Below, in pieces: positions 53,979-64,000 of a DNA stretch of 64,000 nucleotides. Made by a program: the position numbers and the translations under genes. Under the pieces are notes generated by a model. It did not search any database. It was not told the origin of the DNA and saw only the letters and a list, made by a program, of their open reading frames with translations. This DNA comes from Lampris incognitus (taxonomy: Eukaryota > Chordata > Actinopteri > Lampriformes > Lampridae), in contig NC_079224.1 of assembly GCF_029633865.1 (NCBI RefSeq), positions 15,242,890 through 15,306,889 of the forward strand, given 5' to 3'. Every line of letters starts with the position of its first letter. The stretch's first letter is position 1.

Positions 53979-54670
53979 CGTTTTGCTTTTGCCCCAAACC
54001 TGGCATGGTAATAACAGAGCCCGTCGTCAGGTTGGCGGCGGGCTGTCACCGCAGCCGCGGTGTCCATATAGTCGTACACAGGTGGTGGTGGGGCGGTCTG
54101 GTGGGGTAGCAGGGCATGCACAAACTGTTGCCGGTTGGCCAGGAAAACCCTGTCTGCTTCAGCAGCCAGAGAACGGTAGTCCTTGGAGGCGGCGAGAGGA
54201 GAACTGGCCAGTGCTGTGCGTACAGGTGCGGGGAGCTGCCTCAGAAAAATGTGTGTGAAAAGAAAGGCCGGATCAGCCGATCCCAGCACCGACAGCATTT
54301 TTTCCATTAACTCAGACGGTTTGCCGTCGCCGAAGCCATTCGGGGACAGTAAACGGTCTGCCTTCTCCAGCTCCGACAGTTCAAATAGTTTCAGGAGGAA
54401 TGTCTTTATAGCATCGTACTTGCCAGCAGCTGGCGGAGCTTCCAACAGTGTCATTGCTCGCGCCGTTGTCGATGCGTCTAACGCCGCCACTACGTGGAAG
54501 TACTGCGTTGCATCCTGCGTTATCCCTCTCAGCTGGAACTGGGCTTCCACATGTTGAAACCACGGCCGTGGATTATGCTGCCAAAAGTCGGGTAGCTTCA
54601 CAGTAGCGGTGTAAATGCTAGCGTTAGCAATAGCCATGTTGTTAGCACCGGCGTCGTCGTTGTCAGACAT
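53921..54670 (-). CDS. gag of gypsy element 2
   Basis: 249 residues, intact. A capsid-like region ([36 protein letters not shown]) and a C-terminal Cys/His segment ([18 protein letters not shown]) as in mag-lineage elements. The start ATG is 38 bases from the 5' LTR side primer site. Confidence 0.85.
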   Translation of the reverse strand: MSDNDDAGANNMAIANASIYTATVKLPDFWQHNPRPWFQHVEAQFQLRGITQDATQYFHVVAALDASTTARAMTLLEAPPAAGKYDAIKTFLLKLFELSELEKADRLLSPNGFGDGKPSELMEKMLSVLGSADPAFLFTHIFLRQLPAPVRTALASSPLAASKDYRSLAAEADRVFLANRQQFVHALLPHQTAPPPPVYDYMDTAAAVTARRQPDDGLCYYHARFGAKAKRCRKPCSYRVQGNAKAGAR

Positions 54671-54707
54671 ACTCGTATTAGTAGTTCGATCACGTCGGGG
54701 TCACCAA

Positions 54708-54919
54708 TGTGGAGTTAGAAAACAACGAGACAGGAGACGTGAGAGTAGACGTAGTCGAGGTAGTTTACTAGCTCCAACTTTGCATGTCATATATTCGACA
54801 ACGACACTGAACTGTGTACCGGGAGCGGAAGTGCATTATCTGACCCCTCACCTCTTCCCTTAAAGGTACACCGTCCTCTTAGGTGAATGTCTCTAGTTAT
54901 ATAGATGTGGGTCACCACA
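54708..54919 (-). repeat. 5' LTR of gypsy element 2
   Basis: 212 bp, the partner of 50485-50696. Confidence 0.94.
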
Positions 54920-54982
54920 ATACACTGAATATATACTATATATATATACTATATAGTATATACATATATATAATATGAAAGA

Positions 54983-54983
<1 letters not shown>

Positions 54984-55017
<34 letters not shown>

Positions 55018-55076
55018 TCTAGGCCCTATATGATGGCCTGGCGGCCTGTCCAGGGTGTCTCCCTGCCTACCGCCCA

Positions 55077-55149
<73 letters not shown>
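54984..55149. repeat. two (GT)n blocks around a dispersed-repeat fragment
   Basis: GT runs at 54985-55016 and 55088-55149. Between them is a fragment of the GGATGGAT-type repeat ('gcggcctgtccagggtgtct'). Confidence 0.9.
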
Positions 55150-55151
<2 letters not shown>

Positions 55152-55579
55152 CTCCACATTAGTCAAGGCTTTTCAGAGTCAAAAAGGTTCCCATTGTTCT
55201 AGAAATTGGTTTTATTTGCTTTGTGTTGGAGAAACTCTTTTTACTCTATAAATATACTCTATCATGACTGATGGCCATTGCTGTATTTAGCATTTCTTCC
55301 TGGTTTTCCGATTTTGATGGATAACGTTTTTTTAAACTTTTTTTCTTTTATTACAGACAAGCCTAGCAGTAAATATTTTCAATGATTAGAAACATTATGT
55401 GCAATTGATAGCGAGCCCATCTTTGAACAAGGTCAGACCTACTCTCTGTCTTATTTCAGCTGACTTTGTGATGGGACTGCTACATTTACGATGATGATTG
55501 ACCAAACAAACAAACAAACAAACAAAACATGTTTCGCTGTATTTGTCTCTGTTTTATATATATACTGATACTATTTCAG

Positions 55580-55865
55580 GTGGTGTTAGCGGTGCATCAT
55601 TGTCAGGAACGTGGAGTCCTTCACCGTGACATCAAGTTAGAAAACCAGCTGATTCAAATGGACAGTTTACACGTCAAGCTCACGGACTTCAGATGCGAGG
55701 AGCGTCTCAAAAAATGTGTATTTCCATTAGTCAGGTAAAATCTATCCATCCACCCTTCCTTCCTTCCACAGGCATAGAAGAATTCTTTCCACCAACTGTG
55801 GATTGAGGCTGTTGTTATGGACGTCAGGCCACCGTCTGGTCTTTGGGTGTACTGCTGTTCTGCCC
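55580..55865 (+). pseudogene. Pim-like serine/threonine kinase, two degenerate exons
   Basis: Exon A (55580-55734, acceptor TATTTCAG, donor GTAAAA) encodes the catalytic loop, VHHCQERGVLHRDIKLENQL, and then KLTDFRCEERL, where the DFG glycine is Arg. Exon B begins at 55772 after CTTCCACAG: GIEEFFPPTVD, then a TGA stop, then YGRQATVWSLGVLLF. After that the frame loses similarity. HRD and the Lys/Asn of HRDIKxEN are kept. Pim-like kinases are greatly expanded in teleosts. No upstream ATP-site exon was found. Confidence 0.8.
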
Positions 55866-56049
55866 TTTAAAAGCAACACTGACGTCATCTCAGCATGGCC
55901 ACACTATGGAAAACACCTGAGCAAAGGTACAGATATCAGAGGGATATAAAGGTTTAGACAGAAGGATGACGGGATGAAAGGAGGTAAGGGTACAGAGATC
56001 AGAGATAACACAGGGCGAAGGGGAGAGACGACACAGAGCCAGACAAATT

Positions 56050-56200
56050 TATTCATCTAGGCAAGGCAAGGCAACTTTATGTATATAGCACATTTTATAC
56101 ACAAGGCAGACACAATGTGCTTCACGTAAAATAAATAAATACACATTATACAATAATAAAAAAAAGGATTCAACAACTAATTCACGAAAAGACATTCAGT
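56050..56200. repeat. retroelement 3' tail-like repeat
   Basis: The block 'aaggcaaggcaactttatgt...catttta' is a widespread fish dispersed-repeat end; family unnamed. Confidence 0.45.
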
Positions 56201-56227
56201 TACAGACACATGAAGGGGGCAGGATAC

Positions 56228-56370
56228 CAGCAAGATTTAAAGATCCATCCATCCATCCATTATCCAAACCGCTTATCCTGCTGTCAGGGTCGCGGGGATC
56301 CTGAAGCCTATCCCAGCAGTCATTGGGTGGCAGGCAGGGAGACACCCAGGATAGGCTGCCAGGTGTCCAC
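56228..56370. repeat. dispersed fish repeat with ATCCATCC start (copy 6)
   Basis: Same as copy 2: (ATCC)n, 'ccaaaccgcttatcctgctg', 'agcctatcccagcagtcatt'. Confidence 0.65.
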
Positions 56371-57881
56371 TTTGAAAACTCTGTATCACTGGAATATCTA
56401 ACACTAGAACGACCAAGGCCGCCAATTTGATGGTTTGGGATTTTAAAAGTTTAATAACTTTGTGGGGGAAAAAAAAGATACAGACCTGCCGCTCCCTGAA
56501 TGCTCCTAAAATTGCATATATTTGCATTAAAATGAGTTTTAAATCAATTGCACAAAAAAGTTACGATAAGATCTACCTACAAGGACCATAAGCGGTCAAA
56601 AAGAGGCTCATAATTTGCCCGTCATCGTGCACGTCATGTCACTGTTTATGTCGTGTGTTGGTCACGTCATTTTCGTCACGAAAGTCATTGCTCTGTCCTA
56701 GGACCAAGTTAGCGTTCTCCAGTGCAGAGTAACAGTCTAAACTTGATTTTTGATTGGTTGAAGTGAGTTTCCCCCCCTTCGCCGTGAAGCTCTTTGGGTG
56801 TCAGAATAAAGCGCTATATAAATGTAATCCATTATTATAATTTTTATAAGAATATCCAATTTGTGAACGCTTTTGGAGTCGTTCATTTTAAAGGTTATCT
56901 GCAGGTAAGATTTTCCAAGAGGAACATACCGGACGACTCGGACTGAGCGGCAGGCTGAGAGCCAGCGAGGGCTTATCTCAGTGTGCTCTTGCCCTTAAAC
57001 CAAAACCTATAGCGCCCTAGTGTCTTCCCTTTATAATTCATCACGAGAAGTAATGTCAGTGGCGGTGGAGATCATTTGAATGATGCAGAACAAGGCCTGG
57101 TCATGTGACAATGTGGAGCCAATGCGCCCGGAAATGCTGTACATTAAATTCCCTTTGTGCGTGATTGTTTTTGTGGTTATATTTCTGTGAAAATTTACAT
57201 AGTTATAATTACGTATCATTTCGCATTTGCTTATCACCACCATTATATTCAGCCTCAGATGCAGCTGAGGTTTTTCGTATGTCTGCAAAGAGGGAAAAGA
57301 AAATGGCAAGAAATGAGTCATGGGGACTTGGATGGAAAAGTGAAATACTTCTGGTAACTATTGCGACTACTATTACTGTTACTAAGAGTAAACTTTATGA
57401 TGATCATAAGCAGTCCCTGGGTCATGTGTGTATAATCTTTGGGGCATGGATACATATTTCAACATGTGGCTCTACGAAAACGAGAGAATAAATAAAGAAG
57501 AAGTGAAAGTACAGAATGCTTTGACATTTAACGGAAGCAAACTGAGCAAACTGCTGGCGGACCACAGAATCTAAAACCCATAACAGGACATTGCGTTGCT
57601 ATACTTGACCTATCTCTACGTCAACAACAGTGTTAAGAACCTGACACAAAGTTCATGTGCTGTGTAAAGCAGTTCGTTGTTACACAAGACATCAAATAAT
57701 AAGTCGCTTCTACCCCCGTTTCTGATTGTGGTTCATCCATTTTGTGGATTTGTTCAATATTTTACATCTTGTGTCCTCTGATTCTGGCTGTAGTTTAAAA
57801 ATGGGGGAGTGGAAAAGGTTTTTGAAAAAAAAAAACAGTGATGTTGGTTGCTTGATGTACATGTAGTTTTGGACATGGATG

Positions 57882-57883
<2 letters not shown>
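56371..57883. other. no gene recognised; possible DNA-transposon end at 56402
   Basis: 'cactagaacgaccaaggccg' at 56402 looks like a DNA-transposon terminus, but no matching partner was found. An L2-like tail (56778-56835) ends 'cgctatataaatgtaatcc'. The rest is unassigned. Confidence 0.3.

Positions 57884-57961
<78 letters not shown>
57884..57961. repeat. (GT)n microsatellite
   Basis: About 39 uninterrupted GT units. Confidence 0.97.
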
Positions 57962-57964
<3 letters not shown>

Positions 57965-58597
57965 AAATGGATTTGCATTCATGTAAACACACAAACACAC
58001 ATGCTCAGAGGAACAATTAAGAAGCGGATATCAGATATTTTACATTTCACATTTACATTTGTACAAGGGACATCAGGGAGGAGTATATAGAAAACTGACA
58101 AAAAAAGAAAAGAATCAAAATTGCTTTTGCTTGCAGAGGCAGAAATGCATCGCAGACATATTTTTTTCACCGGTCCTTTGCTTCTCTTGGAATTCTCGAA
58201 TAGCCTTGATTTTCTTCTTTTCATGATAGGATTTTTTGTACTCCTGGCTGCACCACACACTCATCATAGACTCACTTCTGAGATTCATAATATTCAGTTG
58301 AGAACATTTGGTGTACATGTTTCTTGAGAATTTCCTGTAAGTGCGATCTTGGACCACAAAAGCATAAAGTCAGTGATGTGTCACAGATATTGCCACAGGA
58401 TTTGCCTAGAATAAAAACCACTGAGGAAAGCAAATTTCATTGACAAAAACTGTCGTGTTCTGTGGAAACTGCTTGATTCATACTTTAGTTTCACCCACCA
58501 ACATCTGTTCTCGTCTACCCTACGCCTCACTATGATGCCTGTCAAGACCAGATCAGACTGGCTTCTTTGACTTGAATTTGACATGAATTCATTCATA

Positions 58598-58939
58598 TAG
58601 AACCCATTGGGAGTGATGAAGAAGGACACGATTAGGAATTAGTATATTAGAGGGACAGCCCAGGTTGGATGATTTCAGATTGGACAAAATAAGAGAGGCA
58701 AGATTGAGATGGTTTGGACATGTGCACAGGAGGGATGCTGGATATATTAGGAGAAAGATGCTGAATATGGAGCTGCCAGGGAAGAGGAAAAGAGGAAGGC
58801 CAAAGAGGAGGTTTATGGATGTGGTGAGGGAGGACATACAGGTAGCTGGCACGACAGAGGAAGATGCAGAGGACAGGAAGAGATGGGAACGAATGATCTG
58901 CTGTGGCGACCCCTAACGGAAATAGCTCAAAGAAGTAGT

Positions 58940-58983
<44 letters not shown>

Positions 58984-58987
58984 TAGT
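58598..58987 (+). pseudogene. RTE-like LINE, 5'-truncated 3' end
   Basis: Encodes ARLRWFGHVHRRDAGYIRRK and MDVVREDIQVAGTTEEDAED, homologous to 21130-21501. It then has the 3' UTR block GCGACCCCTAACGGAAATAG and a (CAG)n(TAG)n tail. No RT core remains. Confidence 0.85.
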
Positions 58988-59167
58988 CCAATATGAACTC
59001 CATGAACTCCTTGCACAAGGTCTCTACCTCTGACAATGGTGTACAATATCTCACCTCATATCCGGTTGAAGTCTGGTGGCGTTGGGGTGTCTGGCGACGG
59101 GAGCAGGGTAGAATTGGCCTGGGAGCTCCTAGTCAGAACCCTGCACATCAGTGGCACAGGGTATATA

Positions 59168-60785
59168 CACTACCGTTCAAAAGTTTGGGATCACCCAAAC
59201 AATTTTGTGTTTTCCATGAAAAGTCACACTTATTCACCACCATATGTTGTGAAATGAATAGAAAATAGAGTCAAGACATTGACAAGGTTAGAAATAATGA
59301 TTTGTATTTGAAATAAGATTTTTTTTACATCAAACTTTGCTTTCGTCAAAGAATCCTCCATTTGCAGCAATTACAGCATTGCAGACCTTTGGCATTCTAG
59401 CTGTTAATTTGTTGAGGTAATCTGGAGAAATTGCACCCCACGCTTCCAGAAGCAGCTCCCACAAGTTGGATTGGTTGGATGGGCACTTCTTGCGTACCAT
59501 ACGGTCAAGCTGCCCCCCCAACAGCTCAATGGGGTTCAGATCTGGTGACTGCGCTGGCCACTCCATTACCGATAGAATACCAGCTGCCTGCTTCTGCTCT
59601 AAATAGTTCTTGCACAATTTGGAGGTGTGTTTAGGGTCATTGTCCTGTTGTAGGATGAAATTGGCTCCAATCAAGCGCTGTCCACTGGGTATGGCATGGC
59701 GTTGCAAAATGGAGTGATAGCCTTCCTTATTCAGAATCCCTTTTACCCTGTACAAATCTCCCACCTTACCAGCACCAAAGCAACCCCAGACCATCACATT
59801 ACCTCCACCATGCTTAACAGATGGCGTCAGGCATTCTTCCAGCATCTTTTCATTTGTTCTGCGTCTCACAAACGTTCTTCTTTGTGATCCAAACACCTCA
59901 AACTTGGATTCATCCGTCCACAACACTTTTTTCCAGTCTTCCTCTGTCCAATGTCTGTGTTCTTTTGCCCATCTTAATCTTTTTCTTTTATTGGTCAGTC
60001 TCAGATATGGCTTTTTCTTTGCCACTCTGCCCTGAAGCCCAGAATCCCGCAGCCGCCTCTTCACTGTAGATGTTGACACTGGTGTTTTGCGGGTACTATT
60101 TAATGAAGATGCCAGTTGGGGACCTGTGAGGCGTCTGTTTCTCAAACTAGAGACTCTAATGTACTTATCTTCTTGCTCAGTTGTGCAATGCGGCCTCCCA
60201 CTTCTTTTTCTACTCTGGTTAGAGCCTGTTTGTGCTGTCCTCTGAAGGGAGTAGTACACACCGGTGTAGGAAATCTTCAATTTCTTAGCAATTTCTCGCA
60301 TGGAATAGCCTTCATTTCTAAGAACAAGAATAGACTGTCGAGTTTCAGATGAAAGTTCTCTTTTTCTGGCCATTTTGAGCGTTTAATTGACCCCACAAAT
60401 GTGATGCTCCAGAAACTCAATCTGCTCAAAGGAAGGTCAGTTTTGTAGCTTCTGTAACGAGCTAAACTGTTTTCAGATGTGTGAACATGATTGCACAAGG
60501 GTTTTCTAATCATCAATTAGCCTTCTGAGCCAATGAGCAAACACATTGTACCATTAGAACACTGGAGTGATAGTTGCTTGAAATGGGCCTCTATACACCT
60601 ATGTAGATATTGCACCAAAAACCAGACATTTGCAGCTAGAATAGTCATTTACCACATTAGCAATGTATAGAGTGTATTTCTTTAAAGTTAAGACTAGTTT
60701 AAAGTTATCTTCATTGAAAAGTACAGTGCTTTTCCTTCAAAAATATGGACATTTCAATGTGACCCCAAACTTTTGAACGGTAGTG
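59168..60785 (-). mobile_element. Tc1/mariner transposon, apparently intact
   Basis: Inverted ends CACTACCGTTCAAAAGTTTG...CAAACTTTTGAACGGTAGTG with TA on both sides (59166-59167 and 60786-60787). Contains one uninterrupted transposase gene. Confidence 0.95.
59330..60373 (-). CDS. Tc1-like transposase (347 aa)
   Basis: DDE transposase that cuts and pastes the element at TA. It has an N-terminal paired-like helix-turn-helix (REIAKKLKISYTGVYYSLQR, then KRSGRPHCTTEQED with an AT-hook-like GRP) and a catalytic core with WTDESKFEV (D), QQDNDPKHTS (D) and PAQSPDLNPIELLG (E; 34 residues after the second D). The length is normal for the family (about 340). No stop or frameshift. The usual DLNPIEHLW is NPIELLGGQ here, so activity is not certain. 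Confidence 0.93.
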   Translation of the reverse strand: MARKRELSSETRQSILVLRNEGYSMREIAKKLKISYTGVYYSLQRTAQTGSNQSRKRSGRPHCTTEQEDKYIRVSSLRNRRLTGPQLASSLNSTRKTPVSTSTVKRRLRDSGLQGRVAKKKPYLRLTNKRKRLRWAKEHRHWTEEDWKKVLWTDESKFEVFGSQRRTFVRRRTNEKMLEECLTPSVKHGGGNVMVWGCFGAGKVGDLYRVKGILNKEGYHSILQRHAIPSGQRLIGANFILQQDNDPKHTSKLCKNYLEQKQAAGILSVMEWPAQSPDLNPIELLGGQLDRMVRKKCPSNQSNLWELLLEAWGAISPDYLNKLTARMPKVCNAVIAANGGFFDESKV

Positions 60786-60787
60786 TA

Positions 60788-61589
60788 AATATATGGAAAC
60801 CAGTTAAAAAGCAAGAGGTTAATTTGTGCCCATTCAAATAAGTTAGTTTATCAGTATTATTTAGCTCCCTGGGAAGTGTAGTATTTGTTGGGCTATCAGG
60901 AGCTCAATACAAAATGGCGATGAGTGAATGGCTCGCCAGCAACCCTTACGATTATTGGTTGATAAGTTCATGTGGTCATGTATCAAGACATTACATTGGC
61001 TGGGGGAGAGGAAACGAGAAGAGCGGGGGAAAAGACACGAGGAAGCGAGGGCAGACGAGGCTGCTTACAGTGAAAGGTAAATTTATATAGAGAAAACTTA
61101 GATGTTGTGTGCAGTTAATGTCTATAGAACGTGTCTGTGCGAGTAAGGGACTACGGACGTGCCATACACTTGTACCGTGTGTGTGTGTTTGTTAGTCCAA
61201 GTATCGGAATTTAATACGCTTAGCACGGAGCTAATAACAACTTACTGCTAGTTCACGTCGTGTTTGCTAGTTTGACACAAACGAGTGCATAATTATGGTC
61301 ATTGCTTCCAGCAGTTATCACACAGTTAGTAAGTCTAGCTGCACTCTGCTCGTTGTTAGATATTAAGGCTAGTGTGAGAAGCTGCTCAGTTAGCGCCACA
61401 AACTACCGGACCCGTTTGTGGTTCCACAGAGTAGCCGACGTTGGAGCAACGCCGCCGGATAGCACCACTGGTGACACACAAGCACCAGCAATTTGGAGCA
61501 GCCATCTTGCGTGAGAGGTTTTGCGGAGTTGTCCGCTCACCCTTTTTGTGCACTTCAGGACTGTGAGTACAGTAATTACTTATTACCGA
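60788..61589. other. no gene recognised; CpG-containing flank
   Basis: Includes AAAATGGCGATGAG (YY1-like, 60913) and a G/A-rich stretch 60999-61076 ending 'cagtgaaag/gtaaat', which could be a first exon and donor of an unseen plus-strand gene. Not supported enough to call. Confidence 0.25.
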
Positions 61590-61649
61590 AGAAGGATCCA
61601 AAGGAATTGAATCAAGTGCACCTGGACTTGGTATATATCCGTGAAGACG

Positions 61650-61679
61650 TTTCGCCTCTCATCCAAGAGGCTTCATCAG
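61650..61679 (-). ncRNA. hammerhead-like core, incomplete
   Basis: Minus strand: CTGATGA, stem II GCCTC...GAGGC, GAAA. The expected U before the cleavage site and a matching stem I are not present, so cleavage is unlikely as written. Confidence 0.4.
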
Positions 61680-61852
61680 TTCGTGCCTTTCTGACTAGAC
61701 CAAGCTAGTCTGACTGCCTGGTGATGAAACTCAGATATTTAGCCTCTTTGGAGTCGTTATCAGAGCTATTGATGTCAATGGCTCTTTTGTGTTCCGATGT
61801 TTAGCAACGACAGTCGTTGGGGGTGTTAGTTTCGACTTCGTTAGTGCTCCAT

Positions 61853-64000
61853 TCAGTGGTCATGAGTCGTTGGAGCCGTTGGTGACCGACTGTTGTTCTT
61901 GGAGGCTAAGCTTTTGAGTCTCCTGGGTAGAGATGAAAGGACGGCATTGTAAGTGGGAGATAGGTGGTGTCGCAGACCTCCTGTGTTGAGGGATGGTTTT
62001 TCCAGTTTCGCATAGATGGCTTCCTTCACCCCTCTTTCAAACCATCTATCTTCCCTGTCCCAAATGTGTACGTTGTTGTCCTCGAAGGAGTGTGTCTTCT
62101 CCTTTAGGTGTAGATAGACTGCTGAGTCTTGTCCTGAGGAGTTTGGCCCTCTGTGTTGGGCCATCCGTTTGTGTAGTGGTTGTTTGGTTTCTCCTATGTA
62201 TAGGTCATTGCAATCCTCATTGCATTGTACAGCATACACCAGATTGCTTTTCTGGGTGTGTGGTACACGGTCTTTGGGATGAACCAGTCTTTGTCGGAGT
62301 GTGTTGCTGGGTTTGAAGTATACCGGGATGCGGTGTTTGTTAAAAATTCTCCTGAGTTTCTCTGAGACCCCAGAAACATACGGGATGACTGTGTTATTCC
62401 TTCTGTTCCTCTTCTCCTCATTGCTCACCCGGTTGGTCTTTCTGGAACGTGTTGCAGTTTTCACAAAGGTCCAACTGGGGTAGCCGCAGGTTTTTAGAGC
62501 TCCCCTCAGGTGTTTGTGTTCTTTCCTTTGGGCCTGAGTGCTGCTGGGCACATTATCAGCTCTGTGTTGCAGAGTTCTGATGACGCCCAGTTTGTGTCCC
62601 AGAGGGTGGTGTGAGTCGAAAAGTAGATATTGGTCTGTGTGTGTAGGTTTCCTGTAAACCCCAATGTGGAGGCTCCTGTCATCCCCAATGTGGACGTCAC
62701 AGTCCAAGAAGGGCAAACTGTTGTTCTTTACGTCTTCCCTTGTGAACTTAATGTTCTTGTCGACTGAGTTAATGTGTTTGGTAAACGCTTGCACCTCTTG
62801 TGTTTGGATTTTGACCCATGTGTCGTCCACATATCTGAAACAGTGGCTCGGAGGTGTTCCTCTGAAGGAGTTCAGGGCCCTGTGTTCTACCTCTTCCATA
62901 TATAAGTTGGCCGCAATAGGCGATACTGGTGAGCCCATGGCACAGCTGTGTTTCTGTCTGTAAAACTGGCCCCTGAATTGGAAATATGTAGTGTTCAGGC
63001 AAAGGTCCAGTAGTTGGCAAATTTGGTCTAGGCTGAGGTTGGTCCTATTGTGGAGGGTGTTGTCACGTAGCAAATGTTGCCTCACAGTTTCCAAAGCCTC
63101 CATGGTTGGGATGCAGGTGAATAATGAGGTTACGTCGTAGGATACCATGGTTTCATTAGGTTCCAGTTTTACGCCTTGGACCTTGTTCACAAAGTCAATG
63201 GAGTTTTGGATATGGTGAGGTGTTTCGCCCACTAAAGGGGTCAAGATGTTGGTTATATGTTTGGCAATGTTGTACGTGACCAAGTTTATGCTGCTGACAA
63301 TGGGCCTGAGGGGGGCTCCATCTTTATGGAGCTTAGGGAGTCCATATATGCATGGAATGTTATCTTGTGGGTAGAGACAGTGGTATTTTATCCAGTCAAT
63401 GGTTCCTCCTTTCTGTAGTTTCTGTAGATATTCAATTATTCTCCTCTTGTAACCACTAGTTGAATCGCATCTCAGCGGTTCATAGGTGTCGGTGTCGCTG
63501 AGTAATGACATGATCTTGGCATGGTAGTCTGTTGTGTTGAGGATAACCGTGCATTTCCCCTTATCTGCTGGAAGCATAGTGATGTTTTCATCCTTGCTCA
63601 GGGCTGTCACGGCTTTCCTTTCCTCCATGGTTAGGTTGGAAGGAGGGGGTTTTGCATTGGACAGAGCTGCTGACACCTTTAACCTAAGTTGTTCAGCTTC
63701 AGTTTCCGTTAAATTGTTTTTCCTTATAGCTGATTCTGTGGATGTGATGAGGTCAACTATAGGTAGTTGTTTGGGTGTCATGGCGAAGTTCAGTCCTTTG
63801 GCTAAGACCTCCTTCTCTGATTGGGTAAGTACCTTGTCTGACAGATTTTTGATCCATCTGTTCTGCGTTTCGTTTTGTGTGGGATGTTCTTTCTTTTGTC
63901 TCCAGGTAAGTATATCTGCTTGGCTAGTGTTGTTGGTTCGTCGCTGTAAGTTTGGAAATTTCCTTGACTGCCTTTCTTTGGTTTTGTGGTGTTGAGATAG
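61853..64000 (-). CDS. Penelope reverse transcriptase / GIY-YIG endonuclease (partial, open at window edge)
   Basis: The frame is open from the last base of the window to a stop at 61853 (about 715 codons); an internal ATG at 63781 is unlikely to be the true start. RT motifs: YGLPKLHK, MVSYDVTSLFT (motif A), MGSPVSPIAANLYME (B), FRYVDDTWV (C, YVDD). After a linker comes a GIY-YIG nuclease: [50 protein letters not shown]. Penelope enzymes are related to telomerase RT. No lesion in the visible part. Confidence 0.93.
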   Translation of the reverse strand, partial: LSQHHKTKERQSRKFPNLQRRTNNTSQADILTWRQKKEHPTQNETQNRWIKNLSDKVLTQSEKEVLAKGLNFAMTPKQLPIVDLITSTESAIRKNNLTETEAEQLRLKVSAALSNAKPPPSNLTMEERKAVTALSKDENITMLPADKGKCTVILNTTDYHAKIMSLLSDTDTYEPLRCDSTSGYKRRIIEYLQKLQKGGTIDWIKYHCLYPQDNIPCIYGLPKLHKDGAPLRPIVSSINLVTYNIAKHITNILTPLVGETPHHIQNSIDFVNKVQGVKLEPNETMVSYDVTSLFTCIPTMEALETVRQHLLRDNTLHNRTNLSLDQICQLLDLCLNTTYFQFRGQFYRQKHSCAMGSPVSPIAANLYMEEVEHRALNSFRGTPPSHCFRYVDDTWVKIQTQEVQAFTKHINSVDKNIKFTREDVKNNSLPFLDCDVHIGDDRSLHIGVYRKPTHTDQYLLFDSHHPLGHKLGVIRTLQHRADNVPSSTQAQRKEHKHLRGALKTCGYPSWTFVKTATRSRKTNRVSNEEKRNRRNNTVIPYVSGVSEKLRRIFNKHRIPVYFKPSNTLRQRLVHPKDRVPHTQKSNLVYAVQCNEDCNDLYIGETKQPLHKRMAQHRGPNSSGQDSAVYLHLKEKTHSFEDNNVHIWDREDRWFERGVKEAIYAKLEKPSLNTGGLRHHLSPTYNAVLSSLPRRLKSLASKNNSRSPTAPTTHDH

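Larger units (their letters stand above)
50485..54919 (-). mobile_element. Ty3/gypsy LTR retrotransposon 2 (mag-like, 4.4 kb, minus strand)
   Basis: 212-bp LTRs, gag, pol and a 4-bp duplication atac (50481-50484 and 54920-54923). The primer site on the minus strand starts TTGGTGACCCCGACG. The two LTRs differ at about 7 of 212 positions, so it is older than element 1. Two frame breaks in pol make it defective. Confidence 0.94.
61590..64000 (-). mobile_element. Penelope-like element (Neptune-type), continues past the window
   Basis: 3' region 61590-61852 and an RT plus GIY-YIG reading frame up to the window edge. The 3' region has a hammerhead-like core (61650-61679, minus strand). Confidence 0.88.

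Noticed and set aside
55580..55734. Active Pim kinase gene
   Set aside because: DFG is altered, the following exon has a stop, and no ATP-binding exon was found.
61302..61708. Plus-strand coding exons next to the Penelope element
   Set aside because: Frames of about 70 codons with no domain; part is the Penelope 3' region itself.

Overview
The window looks like genomic DNA from a teleost fish. The evidence is a vertebrate gene with very many small phase-matched exons, dense fish-type interspersed repeats (two tRNA-derived SINE families, RTE-like LINE ends, Tc1/mariner, hAT-type MITEs, Ty3/gypsy, Penelope-like elements), long CA/GT microsatellites and a degenerate Pim-type kinase fragment. 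There is nothing bacterial or plasmid-like. The species cannot be named from sequence alone.

Region 1-41.3 kb (minus strand): one large gene. I could chain 35 exons from a start codon at 41340 down to 796, with GT-AG junctions and consistent phases throughout (about 4.9 kb of coding sequence, about 1645 codons, no stop). It encodes a signal peptide, an LDL-receptor class A (LDLa) module, eight MAM domains in tandem, LDLa, a ninth MAM, a Thr/Ser/Pro linker and another LDLa. It then runs off the window, so the C-terminus is not seen. This is the MALRD1/MAMDC4 family; size favours malrd1 (Diet1). Its introns hold most of the repeats: an 8.2-kb Ty3/gypsy element (24967-33190) between exons 8 and 9, several SINEs (two of them within about 20 bases of a splice donor), nested MITEs that make up nearly all of one intron, and Penelope-derived inverted repeats.

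Region 41.4-50 kb: mostly intergenic repeats. It contains a very long (TG)n tract, SINEs, a degenerate 26-bp tandem repeat, a palindromic Tc1 derivative, and a possible broken two-exon gene start beside a CRE/YY1-type promoter.

Region 50-55 kb: a complete but perfectly formed hammerhead ribozyme fold on the minus strand (50323-50368), next to a tRNA-like pol III box pair and one unit of the tandem repeat. It is followed by a 4.4-kb mag-like Ty3/gypsy element with 212-bp LTRs on the minus strand (50485-54919).

Region 55-64 kb: a two-exon Pim-like kinase pseudogene, an RTE-like LINE end, an apparently intact Tc1 transposon (59168-60785) and a Penelope-like element on the minus strand whose RT plus GIY-YIG reading frame is still open at the window edge.

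Apart from the MAM/LDLa gene, nearly everything recognisable is mobile DNA. The most unusual items are the complete hammerhead motif with its neighbours, the palindromic (foldback) forms of Tc1 and Penelope, and the close packing of insertions around splice sites.
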